From an uncultured Muribaculaceae bacterium (GTDB taxonomy: Bacteria; Bacteroidota; Bacteroidia; Bacteroidales; Muribaculaceae), in the NCBI GenBank assembly GCA_910587425.1, contig CAJUKU010000002.1:1-64000 (forward strand): a stretch of DNA of 64,000 bases. The letters run 5' to 3'. Made by a program: the position numbers and the translations under genes. Of the stretch, positions 7,662 through 15,444 are shown one piece after another; position 1 is the first letter of the stretch, and each line of letters begins with the position of its first letter. Below the pieces are notes generated by a model, which did no database searches, was not told the DNA's origin, and saw only the letters and a list, made by a program, of their open reading frames with translations.

Positions 7662-10600
7662 TTATTTCAGGGGGGTGATGCGGAGGCGGTAGGACATCGG
7701 CTGGTCGGGCACGCGATAGATGGGGAGCGTGTCGACGTCGGCGCCACATGACGCATTGCCAATGCCGCGTGTCCATGCATCAAGGTGAAGCACGCTATAG
7801 GGGCGCGGTGTGAGTTCCCACTGGTGGTTTGCCGCCATAAGGTCGGCATCGGTGTAAGGAAGTATGGAGAAACTTACCTTGCCGTCGGTAGTGATCGTGA
7901 AACCACGTCCTTCGGCATCGGTGAGCGTCAGCTCGCGCAGACCTTCACGTCCGCCGGTGCTCTGCGGCTTCACATACGGCTCAACCATCTCGCTTACGGT
8001 AGTGGAGTAACGTCCGAGGAGGGTTCCGTCCATACGGTCGTTGTAGTTCTCATACGGTCCGTAGGCATAATAATCGACAACATTGAGAGCAGGATTTATG
8101 GCACATACGAGTCCGGAGCGGCGGAGCTTGTCGGTGTGCGGCGTGAATGTCACATCCATATCTACAGTAGCATCGGGATATATGGTGTAGATGATCTTCG
8201 TGTCGCACTTCGAGCCACGGCGGGTTGTGACAACCTCAATGTTTTTCTTGTCAGTTGTACGGTAAGAGATCTCCGCCGCATCCTCAAGTCCGGCATCGGT
8301 ATCGGTGTAGCGGTCGTTCTCAATCCAACGGTGGTTGTCGTAGACAAACCCGAGACCATCTGCGATCATATCGACACCGTCGGCAGTGAGTCGTGTCATA
8401 ACTCCTGTGACGCGGTCGAACAGAGCGGTGATACGGTCATTGCTGACATTGATTGCAGTCGAGCCCAGCTTGGCAAGCAGAGCGACACCCTTTGCAGAGT
8501 GCGCGGCAAGCGGCTGACGGTCGACGATAGTGAACTGCGCGTGTGCCACCTCATGTCCTGCCGGTGCGAAAGACTGATCCTGAGCATAGACAACCTCGGC
8601 GGTAAGCGTAAGCTCGGCATCAGTGCGTGAGAGCGCCTTGCCCATATTGACCGTGAGTGTCTGCGACTCACCCGGTATCACCTGATCAAGAGCCTCGGTG
8701 CGTGTGGCAACGGGGCGACCGTCGGCAAGAAGCGTGAGCCGTAGCTGCAGTCCGGCGAGGGAGCGGAAAGCGTATTCATTGGTAAGGGTCAGTGTGACCG
8801 TATTCTTGCGTGTATCCACACCGTCGAGCTTGAAGTGGATATACTGGTATGCGGCACGCACCTCCATGAGCTTGGCGCTCTCCTCGCGCGTGGCGGGGAT
8901 AACACCGTTGGAGCAGAAATTGCCCTGGTGCGGTCCGGGATAGTCGTAGCCTGTGTGCAGACGGTATATACCCTGCTTTATCTCCTCCGGATCGTAGATA
9001 GCCTGGTCGACCCAATCCCAGATGCATCCGCCGACAGTGGCATTTGAAGCATCAATAGCCTCGGTATATTCGCGGAGGTTGCCGATAGCGTTGCCCATCG
9101 CGTGAGCATACTCGCATATAAGCATCGGCTTGTCGAGATCGCTCGTATTCTCCTCCATCCACTTCATACCGGGGTACATCTTGGAATAAAAATCGGAGAA
9201 GCGGCTTCCGCCGTAAGGCTTGTCGGCACGTGTGCCCTCATAGTGTATCGGGCGTGAGTCGAGCGCGCGGGCGGCGTTGTAGCAGAACTCGAAATTCTCG
9301 CCATTGCCAGCCTCGTTGCCGAGACTCCACATGATCACCGACGGATGATTACGGTCGCGGAGCACCATGCGGTCGATGCGGTCGACGAACGCAGGGATCC
9401 ATGAAGGCATATCGGAAATCGACTGGTTGGCGTGATCCTCAAGGTCAGCCTCGTCGATTGTATAGAGTCCGTAGTGGTCGAACATCGCATACATCCGTTC
9501 ATTGTTGGGGTAATGGCTGGTACGGATGGTGTTGATGTTGTTCTGTTTCATGAGCTGCACGTCGCGGAGCATCGATTCGGTGCGCACGGCGCGTCCGTAG
9601 AGAGGATCTGAATCGTGGCGGTTGACACCTTTGAGTATCACACGCTTGCCATTGACATAGAGCAGCGAGTTCTCAATCTTTATGTCGCGGAAGCCATGCT
9701 TGGTGGAGAAAGCCATCTCCTCCGGACCGTTCTTGCCGTCGCGCTGAATGACCTCAACGGTGTAGAGATCGGGAGTCTCAGCACTCCAAAGCCTCACCGC
9801 ACCGAGATCGAAGCCGACACGCACATCGGAGGTGTCAGCGAGATTGTGAGTGACGCTCTTTGATGCTACTTTCTTTCCGTCGGGATCGATGAGGTTGATG
9901 TCGAAAGTCTTGTAGCCTTTCAGGTGGTCACGATTGTCGATGCTGAGGGTTACGTCCATGTGTGCCGCTTTACCCGCCTCTCCGAGACTCGACGTGATCA
10001 CATGGTCAGCCACGGCAGCTTTCGGAACATTGTAGAGATATACATTGCGGTGAATGCCGCTCATGCGGAACATATCCTGGCATTCGAGGTATGAGCCGTC
10101 GCTCCAACGGAACACCTGCACAGCGAGTGTATTCTCGCCGGGGTGGAGATAAGGTGTGATGTCGAACTCCGTAGTATTGTTAGCACCCTGGGTGTAGCCC
10201 ACATAGTTGCCATTCAGCCACACAAACGCAGCGGAATATATGCCGCCGAAGTGGATGAACGTACGGCGTCCGTCCCAATTCTCAGGCAGATCAAAAGTGC
10301 GTACGTATGATCCGACGGGGTTTATGCCGTAGTTGACTCCGCCGTCGTTGAATCCTTTACGCGCGTTGATGAAAGGAGGGGTGTTGCCATGCGGATATTC
10401 CACATTGGCATATATCGGGCGGTCATATCCCTGCATCTCCCAGTTGGAGGGGACAGGAATGGTATCCCATCCGGATACGTCGAATCCGGGTTTGAAGAAA
10501 TCTGTGGGACGCTGCGAAGGCTCGGGCACGAAGTTGAAACGCCATATACCGTTGAGCGACATATAGCGGTCGTTGACAGGCTCTGTCCAGGGGGTAGCGT

Positions 10601-11228
10601 AGTACTCCTTGTCGGCGTACATTGCGGCAGCATCAGCGTAAGGCATCATAGTAGCCTTGCCAGGCTCTTTGTTTTCCTGAAATATGGTCTCGTTCTCCCA
10701 ATAGTTCGCACGGCGGCTCTCGTCGGTGGCATAGGCAGCCTCACCGGCATCGTAGACGGTGAATGCGAAATCGGCATAACGGTTCTTGCGCGCCTCATCG
10801 ACAGGAATCAGCGTCAGGTTGCCGTCGCGGTCGGTCACCATAGCGACATCGTTGCGGTTGGTGGGGATTATGAGACCATCCTTTATGGTCCAGATCTGCG
10901 CCTCGTCGGAACCGTTGTTTGCTCCAAGCTCCACGCGGTCGCCCTCGAAACGGATAGCCAGCTGACTCGCAGAATTGATGAATCGCCAACTGCCTGAAAG
11001 GCTGGTTATACTCCAGAGCTGCGCGTTGGAATTTTCCTCCGCTTTCTTAAGCTCTACAGTTGAGGGCGATGTCTCGGTAATGACATGATTTGTCGACGCT
11101 TTTAGCACAATTTTGTAGAGTTTATCATTCTCAAACGTCTGTTGTGCAGCAGATGCATAGGTGGTGCATATAGCGGCAAAAAGCAAGCCAAGGAGCGCCA
11201 CCATTCTATGTATCAATGGTTTAGACAT
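7662..11228 (-). CDS. Secreted GH2 beta-galactosidase with N-terminal beta-trefoil-like domain
   Basis: The 1188-aa protein begins with a signal peptide (about residues 1-28, ending TYASAA). Residues 35-165 carry repeats with AQLWSI and AQIWTI, resembling a ricin-type beta-trefoil, which could bind sugar. The GH2 jelly-roll domain follows (about 210-400), then an Ig-like domain and the TIM barrel. The acid/base is Glu639 in WSLGNEAGNG and the nucleophile is Glu706 in MLICEYAHAMGN. The C-terminal part matches the DUF4981 and Bgal_small_N architecture of LacZ-like enzymes. It releases terminal beta-galactose outside the cytoplasm. A good promoter lies 54 nt upstream. Confidence 0.93.
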   Translation of the reverse strand: MSKPLIHRMVALLGLLFAAICTTYASAAQQTFENDKLYKIVLKASTNHVITETSPSTVELKKAEENSNAQLWSITSLSGSWRFINSASQLAIRFEGDRVELGANNGSDEAQIWTIKDGLIIPTNRNDVAMVTDRDGNLTLIPVDEARKNRYADFAFTVYDAGEAAYATDESRRANYWENETIFQENKEPGKATMMPYADAAAMYADKEYYATPWTEPVNDRYMSLNGIWRFNFVPEPSQRPTDFFKPGFDVSGWDTIPVPSNWEMQGYDRPIYANVEYPHGNTPPFINARKGFNDGGVNYGINPVGSYVRTFDLPENWDGRRTFIHFGGIYSAAFVWLNGNYVGYTQGANNTTEFDITPYLHPGENTLAVQVFRWSDGSYLECQDMFRMSGIHRNVYLYNVPKAAVADHVITSSLGEAGKAAHMDVTLSIDNRDHLKGYKTFDINLIDPDGKKVASKSVTHNLADTSDVRVGFDLGAVRLWSAETPDLYTVEVIQRDGKNGPEEMAFSTKHGFRDIKIENSLLYVNGKRVILKGVNRHDSDPLYGRAVRTESMLRDVQLMKQNNINTIRTSHYPNNERMYAMFDHYGLYTIDEADLEDHANQSISDMPSWIPAFVDRIDRMVLRDRNHPSVIMWSLGNEAGNGENFEFCYNAARALDSRPIHYEGTRADKPYGGSRFSDFYSKMYPGMKWMEENTSDLDKPMLICEYAHAMGNAIGNLREYTEAIDASNATVGGCIWDWVDQAIYDPEEIKQGIYRLHTGYDYPGPHQGNFCSNGVIPATREESAKLMEVRAAYQYIHFKLDGVDTRKNTVTLTLTNEYAFRSLAGLQLRLTLLADGRPVATRTEALDQVIPGESQTLTVNMGKALSRTDAELTLTAEVVYAQDQSFAPAGHEVAHAQFTIVDRQPLAAHSAKGVALLAKLGSTAINVSNDRITALFDRVTGVMTRLTADGVDMIADGLGFVYDNHRWIENDRYTDTDAGLEDAAEISYRTTDKKNIEVVTTRRGSKCDTKIIYTIYPDATVDMDVTFTPHTDKLRRSGLVCAINPALNVVDYYAYGPYENYNDRMDGTLLGRYSTTVSEMVEPYVKPQSTGGREGLRELTLTDAEGRGFTITTDGKVSFSILPYTDADLMAANHQWELTPRPYSVLHLDAWTRGIGNASCGADVDTLPIYRVPDQPMSYRLRITPLK

Positions 11229-11625
11229 AAAGTAAAACTATATTGAGAAGTAATTGATTAATTCCATTGGTATTATCCTTACAAAGATAAGGATTCCGAT
11301 GCAATTCTGCAACAGGTCGCTCAATCACTCAATGAACTCAAAATACTCAAAAAGGTGAGGGTCGTGCACGTGGCGCAGGAATCATCCATGCGCCATAGAC
11401 AATTGATGGGGATTCAACAACAGGAATAACGAGACCCGAAGGGATCTCTGTCGAAAAAATATTTCCTGAATCAGAACAATCAGGGAAGAAATTTGCAGCA
11501 CATGTTAAAGATGATCGTGTAGTTCCGGAATGGAAACGTTGAACAAGCACTATAGAAGACGCTCTCTTCTTACGTGTCATCACTTTAACCGCAAGTATGG
11601 AGTCGCGCCAGGGGTTGCAGCCGAG
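11229..11625. other. Intergenic stretch upstream of the GH2 gene
   Basis: This 397-nt gap holds the GH2 promoter near its left end. An open frame on the minus strand (11347-11583, 78 codons) has no recognisable domain and no clear start signal, so I do not call it a gene. The gap is more AT-rich than its neighbours. Confidence 0.5.
11282..11312 (-). promoter_or_regulatory. Promoter of the GH2 beta-galactosidase gene
   Basis: Read on the minus strand, TTG (11312-11310), exactly 20 nt, then TATCTTTG (11289-11282) form a full Bacteroidota-type promoter. The transcript would start about 50 nt before the ATG. Confidence 0.7.
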
Positions 11626-12276
11626 TCAGAATGGCTTGATGCGGTTGCGGCGCATGAGGTAGGCGGGCAGGGGCTGCACGGTGAGGGCGAGGTAGCGCGT
11701 GGAGGCGTCGGAGGCGGTGTCGAAGAAGCGGAGCGAGAACTGGGTGGACCACCGGCGGACGTTGCCGTGGATGATGACGATGGAGCGATGGTTGCAGCAC
11801 TGCGTCACCGCCGGGATCTGCAGGAACTGGTGTACTGTACGGTGAGGACGGTAATAGAAGGCGTCGTCGGAGAGGTCGGGCAGCGGGGTACGGTCGGCAT
11901 CGACCACGAGGAGATGGCTGAAGGTGGTGCCGCGCCAGTTGGTGACCGCGCGGAGCGATCCGTGGTAACATGTACGGGAGAAGCCGGTGAGTCGTCCGGC
12001 GGCAGTTGCTGAGCGTGCGATGACAAGTGCCGGAGGCTGTGGTGTGCGGCGGGTTATGTGCTGGATCCACCGGAGATAGTCGGCGAGGAGGCGGGGAATG
12101 TCGTCGGCTGGGGTGGAGCCGTCGTCGTGGATGTATAGGCGTGGTTCCTCGCCGGGGTTGCGGCGCAGCATCTCGAGGGTGGCAATGATGCGCCGCTGCC
12201 GCGGGTTGAGCGGGCGTTGCAGCCACCTCTGGAAGGCGTGGTGGCGGGTTTCTGGTGGGGTGCCGTAGAGGAACAT
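11626..12276 (-). CDS. Protein of unknown function, 216 aa
   Basis: I do not recognise this protein. It is Arg- and His-rich, with mixed hydrophobic stretches (FSHLLVVDADRTPLPDL, RSIVIIHGNV) that look like a folded alpha/beta protein, and it has no signal peptide. The overlapping frame at 11585-12283 is far richer in Pro and Arg and looks like a shadow. I set the start at the ATG at 12276. The in-frame extension to 12393 is read from the repeat units next door. A TACCTTTG box ends only 4 nt before that ATG, suggesting a leaderless or nearly leaderless message. Confidence 0.55.
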   Translation of the reverse strand: MFLYGTPPETRHHAFQRWLQRPLNPRQRRIIATLEMLRRNPGEEPRLYIHDDGSTPADDIPRLLADYLRWIQHITRRTPQPPALVIARSATAAGRLTGFSRTCYHGSLRAVTNWRGTTFSHLLVVDADRTPLPDLSDDAFYYRPHRTVHQFLQIPAVTQCCNHRSIVIIHGNVRRWSTQFSLRFFDTASDASTRYLALTVQPLPAYLMRRNRIKPF

Positions 12277-12280
12277 GACG

Positions 12281-12288
12281 CAAAGGTA
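12281..12288 (-). promoter_or_regulatory. -7 box of the unknown gene at 11626-12276
   Basis: Minus-strand TACCTTTG matches the -7 consensus exactly. No clear TTG is seen about 20 nt upstream. Only four bases separate the box from the ATG. Confidence 0.45.
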
Positions 12289-12337
12289 GGGATGGAGAGG
12301 GGTGAGTAGGATGCGAAACCGCCCAACGCCTGGTGAT

Positions 12338-12443
12338 GATAGGGCAAATAAGGCTAATAGGGCTAATAACTGAGAGTGAGGGGAAGTTACCACGGAGACA
12401 ATTTTCAGCGGAGGCTGAAAATATGTCTCCGCCCCGTACTCAG
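12338..12443 (+). repeat. Composite repeat unit 1, including REP-like element A2
   Basis: The unit is a leader ATAGGGCAAATAAGGC with TAATAGGGCTAATAACTGAG, then GGGGAAGTTACCAC, then the hairpin element A2 (12390-12443). The A2 arms are GGAGACAATTTTCAGC and GCTGAAAATATGTCTCC, followed by the tail GCCCCGTACTCAG. Confidence 0.85.
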
Positions 12444-12445
12444 AT

Positions 12446-12486
12446 AAAAAAACGCCACGCTACGATGACCGATCTATAGCGTGGCG
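12446..12486 (-). terminator. Strong orphan intrinsic terminator (minus strand)
   Basis: CGCCACGCTA (12453-12462) pairs perfectly with TAGCGTGGCG (12477-12486). On the minus strand the hairpin is followed at once by seven T residues (12452-12446). This is a textbook intrinsic terminator, yet the nearest minus-strand gene upstream, menE, ends about 950 nt away. Confidence 0.8.
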
Positions 12487-12558
12487 GTTGCGGCGCTACC
12501 GGCGCCCTCCATTGCTTCCTGCCGAGGAGACGAGGAGCAGCAAATGGGTTCGGACAAT

Positions 12559-12685
12559 TGGATTTGTGTGATAATGGCTCCGGCGGGGCGTTGCCGCAGG
12601 GATTCGACTTCGGTCACGTACGGCAGTACGCTCCCTCAGTCTCACCCTCCGGCGCTACCGCCGGAACCATTCTGACACAAATTCT
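12559..12685. mobile_element. Imperfect inverted repeat pair, MITE-like
   Basis: A 28-bp left arm (12559-12586) with ATTTGTGT and TCCGGCGG matches the reverse complement of the right arm (12658-12685) at about 22 of 28 positions. The 71 bp between them contain a small CGTAC/GTACG palindrome and no gene. The size and layout resemble a short non-autonomous transposon, but I see no clear target duplication. Confidence 0.35.
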
Positions 12686-12723
12686 GCCATCCGGGAAGCC
12701 TATAACCGGAAAGCCTATAATGG

Positions 12724-12823
12724 GATAGGGCAAATAAGGCGAATGGGGCTAATAACTGAGGGGAAGTTACCACGGAGACAATTTTCAGCGGGAGCTGAAA
12801 ATATGTCTCCGCCCCGTACTCAG
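12724..12823 (+). repeat. Composite repeat unit 2, including REP-like element A3
   Basis: The same order as unit 1: leader with AATAAGGCGAATGGGGCTAA, GGGGAAGTTACCAC, then hairpin A3 (12770-12823) with perfectly conserved right arm and GCCCCGTACTCAG tail. A second GTACTCAGGGTG follows at about 12834, a short local duplication of the tail. Confidence 0.85.
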
Positions 12824-12871
12824 GGTGCCTTGTACTCAGGGTGGTACCCTTGGTGGATGGTGTCCTGATCC

Positions 12872-12891
12872 GTCGCACACTCCTGTGCGAC
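12872..12891. repeat. Perfect 8-bp hairpin
   Basis: GTCGCACA (12872-12879) and TGTGCGAC (12884-12891) enclose a CTCC loop. No T-run follows on either strand, so it is not a typical terminator. It lies inside the interval between the orphan minus-strand -7 box and the orphan terminator. Confidence 0.6.
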
Positions 12892-13063
12892 AGCGGTCAA
12901 TAAGTCAATGTTCTCCTTGGATTCGGCGGGACTCTTCCCAGCCTGAGACGCTGCGGGATTCCGCGGACGGGTTGCCGGGGGGGGGATATTGTCTATCGGG
13001 TTGAATAACCGGGTCCGTCCTACCAATCCGCTTTTCCGCGGTGCGCGGTGCGAATTCCGGAAG

Positions 13064-13071
13064 CAAAGTTA
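13064..13071 (-). promoter_or_regulatory. Orphan minus-strand -7 box
   Basis: Minus-strand TAACTTTG, followed by CTTCCGG, matches the -7 consensus. No TTG is found at the right distance upstream, so this is weak. It would drive an RNA toward the strong terminator at 12446-12486. Confidence 0.3.
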
Positions 13072-13146
13072 AGGGGGTTGGGAGGGGATATCTCTGCGAA
13101 ACGCCCCATTTGGGATGGAAAGTTGCGCATCTCCGACGCGCGGAGG

Positions 13147-13249
13147 GGAATAGATAAAAAAGGCGACTGGGGCGAATAGCTGAGGGTGGGGAGTTAGTAC
13201 GGAGACAATTTTCAGCGGGGCTGAAAATATGTCTCCGCCCCGTACTCAG
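13147..13249 (+). repeat. Composite repeat unit 3, including REP-like element A4
   Basis: A more diverged copy of the composite unit: the leader reads AAAAAGGCGACTGGGGCGAA and the spacer is GGGGAGTTAGTAC. Hairpin A4 (13199-13249) keeps both arms and the GCCCCGTACTCAG tail. Confidence 0.8.
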
Positions 13250-13314
13250 GGAGGGGGGCGGGTGCTCTTGAGTCAGGTGGAGAAATGGTGGAGGTTTTTG
13301 TAAACAGGTTGACC

Positions 13315-13360
13315 GGAGGTAGGCTGCGCTGCGCTCGCGCCATACCTCCGCCCCTACAAC
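13315..13360 (+). repeat. REP-like element C2
   Basis: GGAGGTA and TACCTCC arms enclose a GC-rich core, followed by GCCCCTACAAC. It sits 75 nt downstream of the menE stop codon as read on the minus strand. The bases before it (ACAGGTTGACC) are shared with copy C5 at 50173. Confidence 0.8.
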
Positions 13361-13435
13361 CGCCCATGCGTCCCTATAAGCGCCCATGCAAGCGCCGCCG
13401 CAAACACCTCTAAAAGTGCTCCTGCAGAGTGGGGA

Positions 13436-14410
13436 TCAGAGGGGGCGGCGGAGGAGTTTGCCGGTGGGGGTGCGAGGGAGGGTGGGGAGGGTTATTATCT
13501 GTTTGGGGAGGAGGCGGTGCGGGAGGATATGGGAGGCGGCTTCCATGAAGGCTGCCCGGTTGAAATCGTCCGGAGACTCTACGACAAGCACGAGTTCGGA
13601 TCCCCACCGCTCAGATGGACGTGAGGTTATGTAGAATGAAATACCGGTAAGAAGGGGCGCAAGTTTGCTTTCAAGCTCTTCGGGCACTACTTTTATGCCT
13701 CCGGTGTTGATGATATTGTCGGCACGCCCGCGCCAACGGAATGCCGTGGGAGTAAGAAGTTCAACGATATCGTTGGCGACTATGCGGCGGAATGAGAATG
13801 CCGGCGCTTCGATAACGAGGCATCCGCGGGGATCTACAGCGAACGTTATGACGGGCATAGCCTCAAAGGGGGTAGCGGGATCACCTACGCGGCGCAAGGC
13901 AACGTGGCTGCATGTCTCCGTCATACCATAGGTGGCATATACTGCGGCAGATGAAGAGGCAAGCGCCTGCTCGGTCTCAGCCGATATGGGGGCGCCACCG
14001 ACGATTACGGCATCGACCATCGAGGCGTAAGGTGAGGCGAGAAACCGGTCAGCCTGCGCCGGCACTATGGGGAGCAATGCCACGCGCCCGACAGGCGGGA
14101 CGGGAAGCGGGTCGAGCGACGGCGGCACTACCTGAATGCGTGCGCCGCTGACGGCAGCACGCACGAGCATCATCTTTCCAGCGATATAGCTTGCGGAGAG
14201 CGGCATGTAGAGCAATGACGAAGAGCCGATGCCGAAGCGGCGGCATGTGGCGAGAGCAGAGGCAACCATGTCGGACTTAAGCAGGCGTATCTCTTTCGGG
14301 GTGCCGGTGGAACCGGAAGTGTGCGCCACTACAGAATCGGAACAGTCGTCCCACTCACGCAGAAACGGCTCAGCCAGCCCATGCGGATCGATCAATCGGG
14401 TTGGATCCAT
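13436..14410 (-). CDS. menE: o-succinylbenzoate--CoA ligase
   Basis: This AMP-forming ligase activates o-succinylbenzoate in menaquinone synthesis. The ATP-binding motif HTSGSTGTPKEI lies near the N-terminus, then YATYGMTETCSHVA, then the hinge WRGRADNIINTGGIKV, and the C-terminal lysine region TPTGKLLRR. At 324 aa it is shorter than the roughly 450-aa enteric enzyme; the N-terminal part of the AMP-binding domain is reduced, as is common for Bacteroidales MenE. I chose ATG 14410. GTG 14431 would add seven residues. The start lies inside the end of menC (19-nt overlap). It is the last gene of the operon. Confidence 0.92.
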   Translation of the reverse strand: MDPTRLIDPHGLAEPFLREWDDCSDSVVAHTSGSTGTPKEIRLLKSDMVASALATCRRFGIGSSSLLYMPLSASYIAGKMMLVRAAVSGARIQVVPPSLDPLPVPPVGRVALLPIVPAQADRFLASPYASMVDAVIVGGAPISAETEQALASSSAAVYATYGMTETCSHVALRRVGDPATPFEAMPVITFAVDPRGCLVIEAPAFSFRRIVANDIVELLTPTAFRWRGRADNIINTGGIKVVPEELESKLAPLLTGISFYITSRPSERWGSELVLVVESPDDFNRAAFMEAASHILPHRLLPKQIITLPTLPRTPTGKLLRRPL

Positions 14411-15444
14411 TGCAAACCGGGATATTTCCACCCTGCTCCGGGGGCGCTGTAAAGCCTGTCGGAATCGAGACGGAGCGGTGAGATGAAATTATTGGTATAC
14501 AATCCACCGGTGCCGAGCCCCTGCGGCATCGACGGAGCATAGACGGATACCCACCGTGCTATGGCATTCAACCCTATATCGGATTCGAGCGCCGAGGTAG
14601 CCCACCAACCTATGCCAAGAGAGCGTGCCATAGCGATCCAGGCATCGGCGCGCGCGAAACCTCCACACAGCGACGGCTTGAGAACGATGTACCTCGGACG
14701 GATAGCACTGAGCATAGCGATAGGGTCAGAACAACCTATAAGCTCCTCATCGAGCGCGACAGGTATGGGGCTTTCGCGGCAGATACGCGCCATCTCGTCG
14801 CGCTGCCCCGCCCTTATGGGCTGCTCTATAGAGTGTATGCCGAACTGCGACAGTGTGCGCAGACGCGAAAGCGCCTCCGCGGGGGAGAAAGCACCGTTGG
14901 CGTCGAGGCGTATCTCAAGTTTATCGACACTCCACTGCGAGCGCACCCGCCGCAGCAGTTCCACCTCCTCGCCGAAGTCCTGTCCTCCGATCTTGAACTT
15001 AAGACACCGGAATCCGGCATCAATCTTCTCAGCGGCGCGGCGCTCCATCTCAGCGATGGTGCCCATCCACACGAGCCCATTGATCCTTATGCCGGACGCC
15101 GGATCGGACGGCATGGCACCGAAAGGCTCGCGACATCCACCCCGGCTAAGATCGGAAAGAGCGGTCTCATATCCGAAGGCTATCGAAGATTCGCGAGGCA
15201 ACGCAGCGGGGATATCATCACGGTTGACAGCTGCACAGAGCGAGGCGAGGCGTCGCTCATAATCGGGAGTATCGTCGGCACCGAGTCCTCGGAACAGCGC
15301 GCACTCCCCCAGCCCGAACCGTCCAGGCGAACCGGAATGCCACAACTTTATATAATACGTCTCCTTGGTGTTCATCCGCTCGCGCGATGTGACAGCCGTG
15401 AAGCCGAACCGGAGCGTATAACGGCAGTAGGCAGCGCGGAGCAT
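14392..15444 (-). CDS. menC: o-succinylbenzoate synthase
   Basis: The 350-aa enolase-superfamily enzyme dehydrates SHCHC to o-succinylbenzoate. The expected catalytic set is visible in order: Lys in CLKFKIGG, metal ligands Asp in RLDANGAF, Glu in SIEQPIR and Asp in VALDEEL, and Lys in IVLKPSLCGG. Its ATG shares one base with the menB stop (TGATG), which implies coupled translation. Confidence 0.95.
   Translation of the reverse strand: MLRAAYCRYTLRFGFTAVTSRERMNTKETYYIKLWHSGSPGRFGLGECALFRGLGADDTPDYERRLASLCAAVNRDDIPAALPRESSIAFGYETALSDLSRGGCREPFGAMPSDPASGIRINGLVWMGTIAEMERRAAEKIDAGFRCLKFKIGGQDFGEEVELLRRVRSQWSVDKLEIRLDANGAFSPAEALSRLRTLSQFGIHSIEQPIRAGQRDEMARICRESPIPVALDEELIGCSDPIAMLSAIRPRYIVLKPSLCGGFARADAWIAMARSLGIGWWATSALESDIGLNAIARWVSVYAPSMPQGLGTGGLYTNNFISPLRLDSDRLYSAPGAGWKYPGLQWIQPD

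Larger units (their letters stand above)
12277..13435. other. Gene-free repeat pocket between unknown gene and menE
   Basis: About 1.16 kb without a convincing gene. It contains three copies of a roughly 100-bp composite unit (12338-12443, 12724-12823, 13147-13249), one REP-like C element (13315-13360), an imperfect inverted repeat pair (12559-12685), a strong small hairpin (12872-12891), and a minus-strand promoter box and terminator. Frames that cross it (for example 12905-13387 and 12820-13026 on the minus strand) are read through repeats and are Pro/Arg/Ser-rich. Confidence 0.7.

Noticed and set aside
11347..11583. Minus-strand open frame of 78 codons between the GH2 gene and the unknown gene
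   Set aside because: No recognised domain, no signal peptide, no promoter box of its own, and low-complexity ends. It could still be a small gene, but nothing positive supports it.
12277..12393. N-terminal extension of the unknown gene at 11626
   Set aside because: The added 39 residues are encoded by composite repeat unit 1 and its flank and lie upstream of the TACCTTTG box.
12338..13249. CRISPR array
   Set aside because: The repeated units are about 100 bp and unevenly spaced, without regular spacers, and no cas gene is present in the window.
12820..13387. Minus-strand frames of 68 and 160 codons in the repeat pocket
   Set aside because: They translate REP-like and composite repeats. The shorter one would need a TTG start, and the longer one is Pro/Arg/Ser-rich and shares its first residues (VGAEVWRERSAAYLR) with another frame only because both cross a C element.
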